A stretch of DNA of 11,615 bases from Syntrophomonadaceae bacterium (GCA_007126465.1 SLBE01000209.1:1-11615); one strand, 5' to 3'; counted from the stretch's first letter, positions 1 to 7,252 are shown. The notes: generated from the letters alone by a model not told the origin. Numbers and translations: made by a program.

Positions 1-2255
1 ACCTTAATAAAGAACTTCAGGATTTGCAAAAGAGGTATGCTTCCACCTCAACAACTGTAGAGAAAGAAATTGAAAACTTAAAGCAGGCCAGAAATAAACT
101 GGAACAGGCTTTATCATTTGAGCAGAAGCAGAAAGAAAGTCTCCATGACATTAACAGCCGGCTAAATTTGTTGAAAGAGCAGGATAATGCCCTTTCAGGC
201 TACTACCGTGGCGTTAAAGAAATAATGCAGGCCCGTGAAAAGCTAACAGGTGTGGTCGGGCCCGTTGCAGACTTAATATCGATTGACAACCGTTACGTTC
301 AGGCTGTTGAATCTGCCCTGGGCAGTTCACTGCAGTACCTGGTCGCTGAGTCTGAAAAATCTGTGCAAAATGCGATTCATTATCTCAAGGAAAACAACAA
401 GGGTTGGGCTACTTTTTTACCACTTGATATTTTGAAGCCGGCAGCAGATCCACTGGAACGCTTTGATGGATGGCGCGAACTTGACGGGGTATTCGGCAAG
501 GCTTCGGAGCTTGTAGATGCCGATAAATCCTATCGTAAAGCAATTGATTACCTGCTTTCTTCAGTTCTTGTCTGTAGAGACCTGCAATCTGCTTCTAATG
601 CTGCCCGCCATATTAAATACAGCTGCAGAGTTGTTACCCTCGAGGGCGAAATGATTAACCCCGGGGGCATTATGAGGGGCGGCAGTTTGCCTAAACGTAA
701 TGCCGGCATGCCTCTTGGCAGGCGTAAAGAGATTGAGGAACTAGAAACGAAGAAAAAGCTGTTCTTAAGTGAGGTTAGTAAAACTGAAAATGCTGTTAAT
801 CGGGAAAAAACGAATTTAAAGGCTGTAGAAAACGCTGCCGAGCAGGCTGAAAAAGTTAAAAATGATTTAGAAAAGCAGTTGAATGACCTGCAGAAAGAGC
901 ATGATCAGGTCAGGAATGAACAGGATAATCTGCAGGATAAATACCAATCGCTTAATAACAATCTTCAGGAACTAGATAATGAAGAGCAGGAAATTGAGGA
1001 TCGTTTAATTTCGCTCAAAAAAGACATCAGAGAATACAGCCAGTCTATAGAAAGCCTGGATAAAGAGCTATCCGGAGTAAAAGAAGAGTATAGAGAATTT
1101 ATTGAACAAAAGAATTCTATGGATCAGGAAATAACCGGGTTAATGGTAAAAATCACATCTTACACTGAACAGCGTGATGCTATAGCTGCGAGGATCGAAG
1201 AAATTGAAAAAAACTTAAAAAGTCCTGCTGCAGAGATAGAAGAGAAAAACAGCGAATACGAAAAACACACAGGGGAATTGGAAGAAAATCAAAATAAACA
1301 GGCATCGATAAAGCAGGATATTGACAATCTGACTAAAGAAAAGGCAGATCTGATTGCTGAGGTCGAAGAAAAGAATAAGGTGGTTAACCAGGTTGAAGCT
1401 GACCTGATTGACCTGGAAGAACAAGGTAAACGCAGGCAAAGTCAATTGTCTCGCCAGGAAAAAAGAGAACGCCAGCTTTCGGTTGAGCAAACCAGGCTGG
1501 AAACAGAGATTAACTTCCAGGAAATGCGCTTCAAAGAGCAATTTAAGAACTTGGAACTAGTTAATCTTGAAGAGGAGTATGACCCTGAAGAGAGCAGAAG
1601 GTTGATTGATAACCTGAAAGAAGATCTGGAAGAACTTGGCGAAGTGAATCTTGGTGCGATTGATGAACTGGCCAGGTTGGAAGAAAGAATTAATTTTCTT
1701 AAGGATCAAAGAGATGACCTTCAAAAAGGTGAAGCATCCCTGCAGAAGGTCCTGGCAGAAATAGACCAGCGCATGGAGCACTATTTTAATATTGCCTTTA
1801 AACAGATCAGTGAAAATGTGAAGCAAACATTCGAAGAACTTTTTGAAGGCGGTAAAGTTGTGCTCAGGTTAACGGATCCTGATAACGTCCTGGAATCTGG
1901 AATAGAGATAGTAGCGCAGCCTCCGGGGAAAAAACTGCAAAATATTACTCTTTTGTCAGCGGGCGAAAAAGTGTTAACCGCTATAGCCCTGGTATTTGCA
2001 ATCCTGCGTTTCAAGCCGGCTCCTTTTTACCTGCTTGATGAAGTGGAGTCTACCCTGGATGACGCAAACCTTTCAAGGTTTACAAGGTTTCTAAAGCGTT
2101 CAGTCCAGCAGGCTCAGTTTATCCTGATAACTCACCGGAAAAGAACCATGGAAGAGGCCGAGGTGTTATATGGAGTTACCATGCCGGAACCGGGTGTTTC
2201 CCGCCTGATGTCATTGAAAATAGAAGATAATCTTATTTCCAGCAAGGGGAGTTAG
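1..2255 (+). CDS. smc: Chromosome segregation protein SMC, C-terminal part (5' end outside window)
   Basis: Smc is the ATPase of the bacterial condensin (with ScpA and ScpB) that organises and separates the chromosome. About 750 codons are visible, read from base 3. The frame is open at the window edge, so the TTG at 24 is not the start. Numbering visible residues from base 3, the hinge domain lies at about 83-232, with GVVGP near its start and GGIMRGGS near its end. A long Lys/Glu/Gln-rich coiled coil follows to about 630. The C-terminal ATPase half has the ABC signature LSAGE (651-655), Walker B LLDE with D679-E680, a D-loop region LDDAN, and the H-loop ITHRK with H711. Full-length family members are about 1150-1200 residues, so the N-terminal head with Walker A and part of the first coil are missing upstream. 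The signature departs from the usual LSGGE. ftsY starts 5 bases after the stop, so the two are probably co-transcribed. Confidence 0.97.
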   Translation, partial: LNKELQDLQKRYASTSTTVEKEIENLKQARNKLEQALSFEQKQKESLHDINSRLNLLKEQDNALSGYYRGVKEIMQAREKLTGVVGPVADLISIDNRYVQAVESALGSSLQYLVAESEKSVQNAIHYLKENNKGWATFLPLDILKPAADPLERFDGWRELDGVFGKASELVDADKSYRKAIDYLLSSVLVCRDLQSASNAARHIKYSCRVVTLEGEMINPGGIMRGGSLPKRNAGMPLGRRKEIEELETKKKLFLSEVSKTENAVNREKTNLKAVENAAEQAEKVKNDLEKQLNDLQKEHDQVRNEQDNLQDKYQSLNNNLQELDNEEQEIEDRLISLKKDIREYSQSIESLDKELSGVKEEYREFIEQKNSMDQEITGLMVKITSYTEQRDAIAARIEEIEKNLKSPAAEIEEKNSEYEKHTGELEENQNKQASIKQDIDNLTKEKADLIAEVEEKNKVVNQVEADLIDLEEQGKRRQSQLSRQEKRERQLSVEQTRLETEINFQEMRFKEQFKNLELVNLEEEYDPEESRRLIDNLKEDLEELGEVNLGAIDELARLEERINFLKDQRDDLQKGEASLQKVLAEIDQRMEHYFNIAFKQISENVKQTFEELFEGGKVVLRLTDPDNVLESGIEIVAQPPGKKLQNITLLSAGEKVLTAIALVFAILRFKPAPFYLLDEVESTLDDANLSRFTRFLKRSVQQAQFILITHRKRTMEEAEVLYGVTMPEPGVSRLMSLKIEDNLISSKGS

Positions 2256-2260
2256 TGTAA

Positions 2261-3169
2261 ATGAGCTTTCTAAATAAGTTTAGAAACAGCCTTTCCGGCA
2301 ACAAAACCGGTTTTATAGATCGTTTGGGCAGCCTTTTCAGCAGCGGGGAGATTAACGAAGAATTTTATGAGGAACTGGAAGAGATTCTTGTCAGCGGTGA
2401 TGTCGGTGTAGAAACTACCGTGAGGCTGGTTGAAGAGCTGAGAAATGAAGTAAAGGAATCAAGGTTAAAAGAGAGAGCAGAGGTAAAAGAACTGCTTATT
2501 GAGAAGCTAACTGAAATAATGGCTTCATCAGAAGATGATATCCAGATTAAAGGTGAGCCTCATGTTATTCTGATGGTTGGGGTAAATGGTTCCGGCAAGA
2601 CAACTTCTGCGGCTAAACTTGCAAATCTCTACAAGCAGGAAGGTAAATCTGTGCTCCTTGTTGCAGGGGATACTTTTCGGGCTGCGGCCATTGAGCAGCT
2701 TGAAATTTGGGCAGAAAGAGCCGGGGTTGAGCTGATCAAACAACAGGCTGGATCAGACCCTTCAGCCTTATTTTTTGACGCCATGAATTCGGCCCGTGCC
2801 AGAAACATAGATCTGGTTATTGGTGATACAGCCGGCAGGTTGCATAATAAATTTAACCTGATGGAAGAGTTGAACAAAATCAATCGGGTTGTCGGGCGCT
2901 GCCAGGAAGGTGCGCCGCATCAGGTTCTTCTTGTTTTAGATGCAACTACGGGACAAAATGCTATTGCCCAGGCTAAGAGCTTTAATCAGTCACTTCCTGT
3001 TAGCGGTTTAATCCTTACAAAATTGGACGGTACTGCCCGCGGGGGGATTGTAGTCAGTATCCAGGATTCCCTTGGTATTCCCGTTCGTTATGTTGGTTTG
3101 GGTGAAAAGATTGAAGATCTTGCTCCTTTCGAACCTGCTCAGTTTGCCCGCGCTCTCCTGGAATCATAA
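2261..3169 (+). CDS. ftsY: Signal recognition particle receptor GTPase FtsY
   Basis: FtsY is the membrane-associated SRP receptor. It pairs with GTP-bound Ffh and passes nascent membrane proteins to the Sec translocon. The protein has 302 residues: an N domain of helices (about 1-95) followed by the G domain. Visible GTPase motifs are GVNGSGKT (107-114), DTFRAAA (137-143), DTAGR (189-193) and TKLDG (253-257) followed by ARGG, with a C-terminal GLGEKIEDL. DTFRAAA and TKLDGTARGG are the FtsY rather than Ffh forms. The long acidic A domain of E. coli FtsY is absent, and only a short amphipathic N-terminal helix is present, as is common in Firmicutes. The ATG follows an AGGGGAG site at 2245-2251. 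Small oddities are Ser after GKTT and a Gly directly before DTAGR, where a hydrophobic residue is usual. The next gene has its own promoter, so smc-ftsY may end as a unit here. Confidence 0.97.
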   Translation: MSFLNKFRNSLSGNKTGFIDRLGSLFSSGEINEEFYEELEEILVSGDVGVETTVRLVEELRNEVKESRLKERAEVKELLIEKLTEIMASSEDDIQIKGEPHVILMVGVNGSGKTTSAAKLANLYKQEGKSVLLVAGDTFRAAAIEQLEIWAERAGVELIKQQAGSDPSALFFDAMNSARARNIDLVIGDTAGRLHNKFNLMEELNKINRVVGRCQEGAPHQVLLVLDATTGQNAIAQAKSFNQSLPVSGLILTKLDGTARGGIVVSIQDSLGIPVRYVGLGEKIEDLAPFEPAQFARALLES

Positions 3170-3187
3170 ATCATTCGTAAAAAGAGG

Positions 3188-3216
3188 TTGCCAGCGCTGT
3201 GTTTTTTTGTTATACT
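3188..3216 (+). promoter_or_regulatory. Predicted sigma-A promoter for ylxM-ffh and downstream genes
   Basis: A -35 box TTGCCA (3188-3193) lies 17 bases before a -10 box TATACT (3211-3216). The -10 box is preceded by TG at 3208-3209 and one spacer base, which makes an extended -10. The spacer holds a run of seven T. The expected start of transcription is about 3223, some 30 bases upstream of the ylxM start codon. Box quality and spacing fit the vegetative sigma-A consensus, and the site falls in the 84-base gap after ftsY. This is a motif-based prediction. Confidence 0.72.
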
Positions 3217-3220
3217 CCGT

Positions 3221-3244
3221 CTGTAAAGGTAAAAGGCTTTACAG
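3221..3244 (+). repeat. Perfect 8-bp inverted repeat at the predicted +1, touching the ylxM ribosome binding site
   Basis: CTGTAAAG (3221-3228) and CTTTACAG (3237-3244) are perfect inverted copies around an 8-base loop. The right arm ends inside the AGGAGG ribosome binding site (3243-3248), and the left arm covers the predicted start of transcription. In RNA this could form a 5'-leader hairpin that partly hides the ribosome binding site. As DNA it could equally be an operator for a dimeric repressor. No T-run follows, so it is not an intrinsic terminator. The symmetry is seen directly and the function is inferred. Confidence 0.6.
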
Positions 3245-3253
3245 GAGGATAAT

Positions 3254-3601
3254 ATGCTTGATCTGCGTATAAAGATAAGTGTGCTTTACGATATCTATTC
3301 GTCGCTTTTAACCAGCAGGCAGCAGGAAATATTAAACCTTTACTACAGTAACGACTATTCTCTTGCTGAAATTGCCGAAGAATACAATATAAGCCGGCAG
3401 GCTGTTCATGACTTGATTAACCGGGCAACCGCATCACTGGAAAACCTGGAAGACAAACTGGGCCTTTACCGGCTCTTTCAGATTCAGCAGCAGCTACTCG
3501 TCGATGCGGAAGATGTGCTTGATAAAGATAAGTTGACCGAACAGGAACTTGGAGAGTTAAAGAGTATCATTGCAAGACTGCGATCAACTATTGAGCAGTG
3601 A
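3254..3601 (+). CDS. ylxM: YlxM family helix-turn-helix protein linked to the SRP pathway
   Basis: This 115-residue protein belongs to the YlxM (UPF0122) family, whose gene typically sits next to ffh or ftsY in Gram-positive bacteria. The fold resembles sigma-factor region 4. A recognition-type helix-turn-helix lies at about 36-57 (SLAEIAEEYNISRQAVHDL), after the start segment LTSRQQEILNLYY. A charged helical C-terminal tail follows (about 75-115). The precise role is not settled; a modulating role in SRP assembly or function has been proposed from work in streptococci. The ATG is chosen because AGGAGG at 3243-3248 sits 5 bases upstream. It is the first gene after the predicted promoter, and ffh follows after 80 bases. 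Confidence 0.93.
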   Translation: MLDLRIKISVLYDIYSSLLTSRQQEILNLYYSNDYSLAEIAEEYNISRQAVHDLINRATASLENLEDKLGLYRLFQIQQQLLVDAEDVLDKDKLTEQELGELKSIIARLRSTIEQ

Positions 3602-3681
3602 CAACCGTTGCCGTGCCTTATTTGTCACATAGACGATAAGTATTAACTTTTTAATAAGATGGAAATTGGAGTTGTCTGAAT

Positions 3682-5031
3682 ATGTTTTCTAACCTTGCCG
3701 ATAAACTGCAGAACACATTAAAACAGCTGCGTGGTAAAGGTAAGCTCAACGAAAAAGATGTTGATACTGCAATGCGCCAGATAAAACTGGCCTTGCTGGA
3801 AGCTGATGTTAATTTTAAAGTTGTAAAAGATTTTATAGCTTCACTCAGGGAAAGAGCAGTCGGGCAGGAGGTTATGAACAGCCTTACACCCGGGCAGCAG
3901 GTCGTTAAGATTGTAAACGAAGAAATGACAAGGCTGATGGGGGAAAAACAGAGTGATCTGATTACTGCAGAAAAAGGACCGACCGCGATCATGATCGTTG
4001 GTCTGCAGGGTTCAGGAAAGACAACAACCGTTGTTAAACTTGCTTCTTACCTGCGTCGTTCCGGAAAAAACCCTCTTCTTGTTGCCGCTGACATTTACAG
4101 GCCTGGTGCTGTTAAGCAGCTTCAGGTTTTTAGTGAATCGGTTGGAGAAAAAGTTTACAGCAATGAAGAAGCAGACCCTGTTGATATCTGCAAAGAGGGC
4201 TTAAAGCTGGCAGAAAAGGATAGTCATGACACAGTTATCTTTGATACTGCCGGCAGGCTTCATATCGATCAGGAGATGATGACTGAAGTTGCGACAATTA
4301 AAGAAGCTGTGAATCCTCATGAAGTGCTCCTGGTTGTAGACGCAATGACCGGTCAGGATGCAGTTAATGCTGCAGCTTCATTTAATGAATCAGTCGGACT
4401 GACCGGGGTTATATTAACTAAGCTGGATGGAGATACCCGGGGCGGAGCAGCCTTATCTGTAAATGCTGTTACCGGATGTCCCGTGAAATTTGTCGGTGTG
4501 GGTGAAAAAGTCGAGGCCCTGGAGCCATTTCACCCTGACCGAATGGCTTCAAGAATTCTCGGCATGGGCGATGTGCTCTCGCTGATTGAAAAAGCAGAGG
4601 CTTCGGTAGACCAGGAAAAAGCGAAGGAAATGGAGCAGAAACTGCGCCGACAGCAGTTTACCCTGGATGATTTTAAGGAGCAGATGAAGCAGCTGCGCAG
4701 TATGGGTTCACTCGAAGATATAATGAATATGATGCCCGGGGGAGCTAACCTGCCCAAGGAAGTAAAGCAGATGTCCCTTAATGAAGATAATTTCAAGCGG
4801 GTTGAAGCAATCATAAGCTCGATGACAGCCAGGGAAAAACAGGATCCCGCAATTATTAACAGCAGCCGCAGGAAACGCATTGCCATGGGCAGCGGAACAC
4901 AGGTCCAGGATGTAAACCGCCTGTTAAACCAGTTTAACCAAATGCAAAAAATGATTAAAAAAATGGGGACAATGGACAAAAAAGGCGGCCTGAAAAAGCT
5001 TAAAAAAGGTGGCAAAGGGTTCCCCTTTTAA
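3682..5031 (+). CDS. ffh: Signal recognition particle protein Ffh (SRP54)
   Basis: Ffh is the SRP GTPase. It binds SRP RNA and the signal sequences of nascent proteins and docks with FtsY at the membrane. The 449 residues match the usual family length. The N domain is about 1-95 and contains ALLEADVNFKVVK. The G domain carries GLQGSGKT (107-114), DIYRPGA (137-143), DTAGR (188-192) and TKLDG (246-250) followed by DTRGG. The methionine-rich M domain is about 300-440, with the SRP-RNA-binding stretch RRKRIAMGSG (396-405) and a lysine- and glycine-rich tail. The ATG follows TTGGAG near 3666-3671. A hairpin lies between this gene and rpsP. All catalytic motifs are intact. Confidence 0.98.
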   Translation: MFSNLADKLQNTLKQLRGKGKLNEKDVDTAMRQIKLALLEADVNFKVVKDFIASLRERAVGQEVMNSLTPGQQVVKIVNEEMTRLMGEKQSDLITAEKGPTAIMIVGLQGSGKTTTVVKLASYLRRSGKNPLLVAADIYRPGAVKQLQVFSESVGEKVYSNEEADPVDICKEGLKLAEKDSHDTVIFDTAGRLHIDQEMMTEVATIKEAVNPHEVLLVVDAMTGQDAVNAAASFNESVGLTGVILTKLDGDTRGGAALSVNAVTGCPVKFVGVGEKVEALEPFHPDRMASRILGMGDVLSLIEKAEASVDQEKAKEMEQKLRRQQFTLDDFKEQMKQLRSMGSLEDIMNMMPGGANLPKEVKQMSLNEDNFKRVEAIISSMTAREKQDPAIINSSRRKRIAMGSGTQVQDVNRLLNQFNQMQKMIKKMGTMDKKGGLKKLKKGGKGFPF

Positions 5032-5036
5032 GATAA

Positions 5037-5054
5037 CAGCTAATGTATTAGCTG
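5037..5054 (+). repeat. Perfect 7-bp hairpin between ffh and rpsP
   Basis: CAGCTAA (5037-5043) and TTAGCTG (5048-5054) form a perfect stem around the four-base loop TGTA, starting five bases after the ffh stop codon. The following bases are A/T-rich (GATATTTATAG) but contain no clean T-run, so this is at best a weak terminator. It may instead protect or process the mRNA, giving different amounts of ffh and ribosomal-protein transcript. The structure is seen directly and the role is inferred. Confidence 0.6.
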
Positions 5055-5091
5055 ATATTTATAGAGATACCAGATAATGGAGGTGAATAAA

Positions 5092-5337
5092 GTGGCAGTA
5101 AGAATCAGGCTAAAAAGAATGGGAGCAAAAAAGAAACCTTTTTTCCGTATTGTGGTGGCCGATTCCCGGTATCCACGGGACGGGCGTTTTATCGAAGAAA
5201 TAGGTTATTACAACCCGACCACCAAGCCGACTACTTTTCAAGTAGACGAGGAGAAAGTACAGCAGTGGCTGTCGAAGGGAGCCAGGCCCTCTGATACAGT
5301 TAAGGCCCTTTTTGAAAGAGCCGGTTTGAATAAGTAG
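5092..5337 (+). CDS. rpsP: 30S ribosomal protein S16
   Basis: S16 is a small-subunit protein that binds 16S rRNA early in assembly. From the GTG at 5092 the protein has 81 residues, begins MAVRIRLKRMGAKKKPFFRI as the family does, and contains the conserved VADSRYPRDGRFIEEIGYYNP. The GTG is preferred over the in-frame ATG at 5077. GGAGGTG (5079-5085) sits six bases before the GTG and overlaps that ATG, and the family begins at the Ala-Val-Arg-Ile stretch. It heads the ribosome-maturation part of the cluster, with khpA starting 22 bases downstream. Confidence 0.97.
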   Translation: MAVRIRLKRMGAKKKPFFRIVVADSRYPRDGRFIEEIGYYNPTTKPTTFQVDEEKVQQWLSKGARPSDTVKALFERAGLNK

Positions 5338-5359
5338 TGCTGGAGGGAGGTTGTTACTT

Positions 5360-5590
5360 ATGAAGGAGCTTTTGGAGCATATTGCCAAAGCACTGGTTGA
5401 TGATCCCGATCAGGTGGAAATTAAGCAGGTAGAAAGTGAACGGTTAATTGTACTCGAACTGCGTGTTGCTCCTGAAGATATGGGGAAAGTTATCGGAAAA
5501 CAGGGACGCATTGCCAAGGCGGTTAGAACGGTTGTAAATGCCGCCGCCATTAAAGAGAATAAGCGGGTTGTTGTTGAAATTGTTCAATGA
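5360..5590 (+). CDS. khpA: KH-domain RNA-binding protein KhpA (YlqC)
   Basis: KhpA is a small single-KH-domain RNA-binding protein. In other Firmicutes it works with KhpB (Jag) and affects cell division or elongation. The 76-residue product carries a KH core with the GxxG loop GKQG (46-49) inside MGKVIGKQGRIAKAVRTVV, followed by a final beta strand (KRVVVEIV). The ATG at 5360 is chosen because GGAGG (5346-5350) lies nine bases upstream; the in-frame TTG at 5351 directly abuts that site and is too close. Bacillus has ylqD between this gene and rimM, but here rimM overlaps the khpA stop. Confidence 0.94.
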   Translation: MKELLEHIAKALVDDPDQVEIKQVESERLIVLELRVAPEDMGKVIGKQGRIAKAVRTVVNAAAIKENKRVVVEIVQ

Positions 5591-6107
5591 GAAAAAGGAT
5601 GCCCTTATTGGCAAAGTTATCTCGCCCCACGGTGTAGCCGGTATGGTTAAAGTTTATCCTTACAGCGATTACCCCGATAGGGTTGAAATGCTCGATCAGG
5701 TTGAACTGATCAGGGACTCTGACAGGTTTACTTATCAAGTAGAAGATGCTGCAGCTTATGGCAGGTTCTGGTTGATTAAATTTAAAGAAGTTAAAAACAG
5801 GGATGATGCTGAAAGTATTAAGAATAGCCTGCTGGTAATTCCCAAAGAGGAAAGGGTTCCTCTACCCGAAGACAGTTTCTACCATGATCAACTGGTGGGA
5901 CTAAAAGTATATCAATCGGGAAATGTCTTACTCGGGCAGGTTACAGACTTAATTACAACCGGTGGACACGATCTCCTGGTTATAGAAACTGCAGGAGATG
6001 AAAAAAAAACACACCTGGTTCCGCTGGTAAAAAGCTTCATTGATGAAATTAACCTGGAAGCCGGAGAGCTACACGTAAACTTGCCGGAAGGTTTGCTGGA
6101 ACTGTAG
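5580..6107 (+). CDS. rimM: Ribosome maturation factor RimM (start uncertain)
   Basis: RimM helps mature the head of the 30S subunit and binds S19. From the TTG at 5580 the protein has 175 residues, the normal family length. The N-terminal barrel has the hallmark IGKVISPHGVAGMVKVYPYS (about residues 10-29). The PRC-type C-terminal barrel runs from about 98 (DSFYHDQLVGL) to about 165, with VPLVKSFI near its end. The start is not obvious. There is no in-frame ATG near the domain start and no clear ribosome binding site. The frame stays open upstream to an ATG at 5538, which would add 14 atypical residues. TTG 5580 overlaps khpA by 11 bases, suggesting translational coupling. An out-of-frame ATG at 5587, in the ATGA overlap with the khpA stop, would become a natural start if the A-run at 5592-5596 were one base longer. 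Confidence 0.9.
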   Translation: MFNEKKDALIGKVISPHGVAGMVKVYPYSDYPDRVEMLDQVELIRDSDRFTYQVEDAAAYGRFWLIKFKEVKNRDDAESIKNSLLVIPKEERVPLPEDSFYHDQLVGLKVYQSGNVLLGQVTDLITTGGHDLLVIETAGDEKKTHLVPLVKSFIDEINLEAGELHVNLPEGLLEL

Positions 6108-6121
6108 GAGAGTAAAGATTT

Positions 6122-6859
6122 ATGAAAATTGACCTGGTTACAATATTCCCCGGTATACTGGAAGGGCCTTTTAAAGAAAGCATGATAAAAAGGGCCGTTG
6201 ACAGGAACCTGGTGGAAATAAACCTGGTTGACTTACGCCAGTATACTCATGATCGTCACCGCCAGGTAGATGACACACCCTACGGGGGCGGGTGCGGCAT
6301 GATTTTAAAACCGGAACCGCTTTTCGAAGCAGTTGAAGATCTTAAGAACAAAACCGCGGCGAACAGAACCAGGGTAATCTTGTTAACTCCACAGGGCCAC
6401 AAATTTAATCAGCAGATGGCCAGACAGTTATCCGGTGAAGAACATTTAATCATGATTTGCGGCAGATACGAAGGAGTAGATGAAAGAGTTCGCAGCGGTA
6501 TAGTTGATATAGAGCTGTCTATAGGTGACTATGTTTTAACAGGTGGAGAAATTGCTGCGGCAGTTGTAGTCGATGCGGTAGTGCGGTTGCTGCCGGGTTT
6601 TATTTCCGAAGAAGCTGCAGCCAATGAATCGTTCAGTGAACCGCTGCTTGAACATCCACACTATACCCGGCCACCTGAATACCGTGATATGAAAGTGCCC
6701 GATGTTTTGCTATCAGGCAACCATGGAGAAATCGAAAAATGGCGCAGACAACAATCTTTAAAGCGAACTTACGAGAGAAGACCTGATTTGCTCGAGCAGG
6801 CTGAACTGAGCACCGAAGATATGGAATACCTGGAAAATATAAGCAAATCAAATAATTAA
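6122..6859 (+). CDS. trmD: tRNA (guanosine(37)-N1)-methyltransferase TrmD
   Basis: TrmD methylates N1 of G37 next to the anticodon, using S-adenosylmethionine, and so prevents +1 frameshifting. The 245-residue product shows the SPOUT trefoil-knot motifs: PYGGGCGM (53-60), LLTPQG (87-92), ICGRYEGVDERV (112-123) and SIGDYVLTGGE (133-143). It also has the C-terminal GNHGEIEKWRR (199-209) followed by RRPDLL. Arg155 fits the active-site arginine. The expected catalytic Asp in the DSF motif is Glu169 here (NESFSEPLLEHPHYTRP). The ATG at 6122 follows AGGAG at 6106-6110, a rather long spacing of 11 bases. It lies 14 bases after rimM, the standard neighbour, and rplS follows. Confidence 0.97.
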   Translation: MKIDLVTIFPGILEGPFKESMIKRAVDRNLVEINLVDLRQYTHDRHRQVDDTPYGGGCGMILKPEPLFEAVEDLKNKTAANRTRVILLTPQGHKFNQQMARQLSGEEHLIMICGRYEGVDERVRSGIVDIELSIGDYVLTGGEIAAAVVVDAVVRLLPGFISEEAAANESFSEPLLEHPHYTRPPEYRDMKVPDVLLSGNHGEIEKWRRQQSLKRTYERRPDLLEQAELSTEDMEYLENISKSNN

Positions 6860-6890
6860 GGTTTATTGACTGAAGGAGGCTTCATATAAG

Positions 6891-7232
6891 ATGGATTTAA
6901 TCAAAGAGGTGGAAAAACAAAACCTCAAAGAAGATTTACCACAATTTACCCCCGGTGACAGGGTAAAAGTGCATGTTAAGGTTGTCGAGGGCGGCCGTGA
7001 AAGGACCCAGGCTTTCGAAGGCGTGGTTATCAGGCGCCAGGGTAGTGGAGCAAGAGAAACTTTTACAGTGCGCAGGGTTACCTTTGGCATTGGCGTGGAA
7101 AGAGTATTTCCTGTCCATTCACCGTCAGTAAGTAAAATTGAAGTTGTTAAAAGAGGACGGGTCAGGCGCGCTAAGCTTTATTATCTGCGTAAGCGGACCG
7201 GTAAGGCTGCCAGGATCAGGGAACGTCGCTAA
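6891..7232 (+). CDS. rplS: 50S ribosomal protein L19
   Basis: L19 is a large-subunit protein at the interface with the 30S subunit. The 113 residues match the family from end to end: PGDRVKVHVKVVEGGRERTQ near the start, FEGVVIRRQGSGARETFTVR in the middle, then GVGVERVFPVHSP-like and RRAKLYYLRKRTGKAARI segments at the basic C-terminus. The ATG is preceded by AAGGAGG (6873-6879) with a spacing of 11 bases. The 31-base gap after trmD is too short for an L19 leader element, so control is probably through the shared operon. Confidence 0.97.
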   Translation: MDLIKEVEKQNLKEDLPQFTPGDRVKVHVKVVEGGRERTQAFEGVVIRRQGSGARETFTVRRVTFGIGVERVFPVHSPSVSKIEVVKRGRVRRAKLYYLRKRTGKAARIRERR

Positions 7233-7252
7233 AAAAAACGGAGTTGATATAG

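Noticed and set aside
3191..3209. CAGCGCTG followed by TG and seven T after ftsY, as an intrinsic terminator
   Set aside because: The palindrome leaves no room for a loop, and the T-run falls in the promoter spacer. A real stem cannot be drawn.
3608..3650. A second promoter directly before ffh (TTGCCG or TTGTCA as -35)
   Set aside because: No acceptable -10 box lies 16-18 bases downstream of either.
3641..3656. TATTAA-CTTT-TTAATA hairpin between ylxM and ffh
   Set aside because: Only six A-T pairs and no T-run. Such symmetry is expected by chance in AT-rich spacers.
4530..5015. Open frame of 161 codons on the minus strand opposite ffh
   Set aside because: It is the antisense shadow of the Ffh M domain. 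Its Phe/Leu/Ser/Ile-rich, low-complexity composition is what the complement of Lys/Glu/Met codons gives.
5587..5637. A 16-codon frame starting at the ATGA overlap after khpA
   Set aside because: It overlaps the conserved RimM N-terminus in another frame and resembles no protein. It is noted only as evidence on the rimM start.
6860..6890. L19 leader regulatory RNA before rplS
   Set aside because: The gap is only 31 bases and is largely occupied by the ribosome binding site, too short for the known leader.
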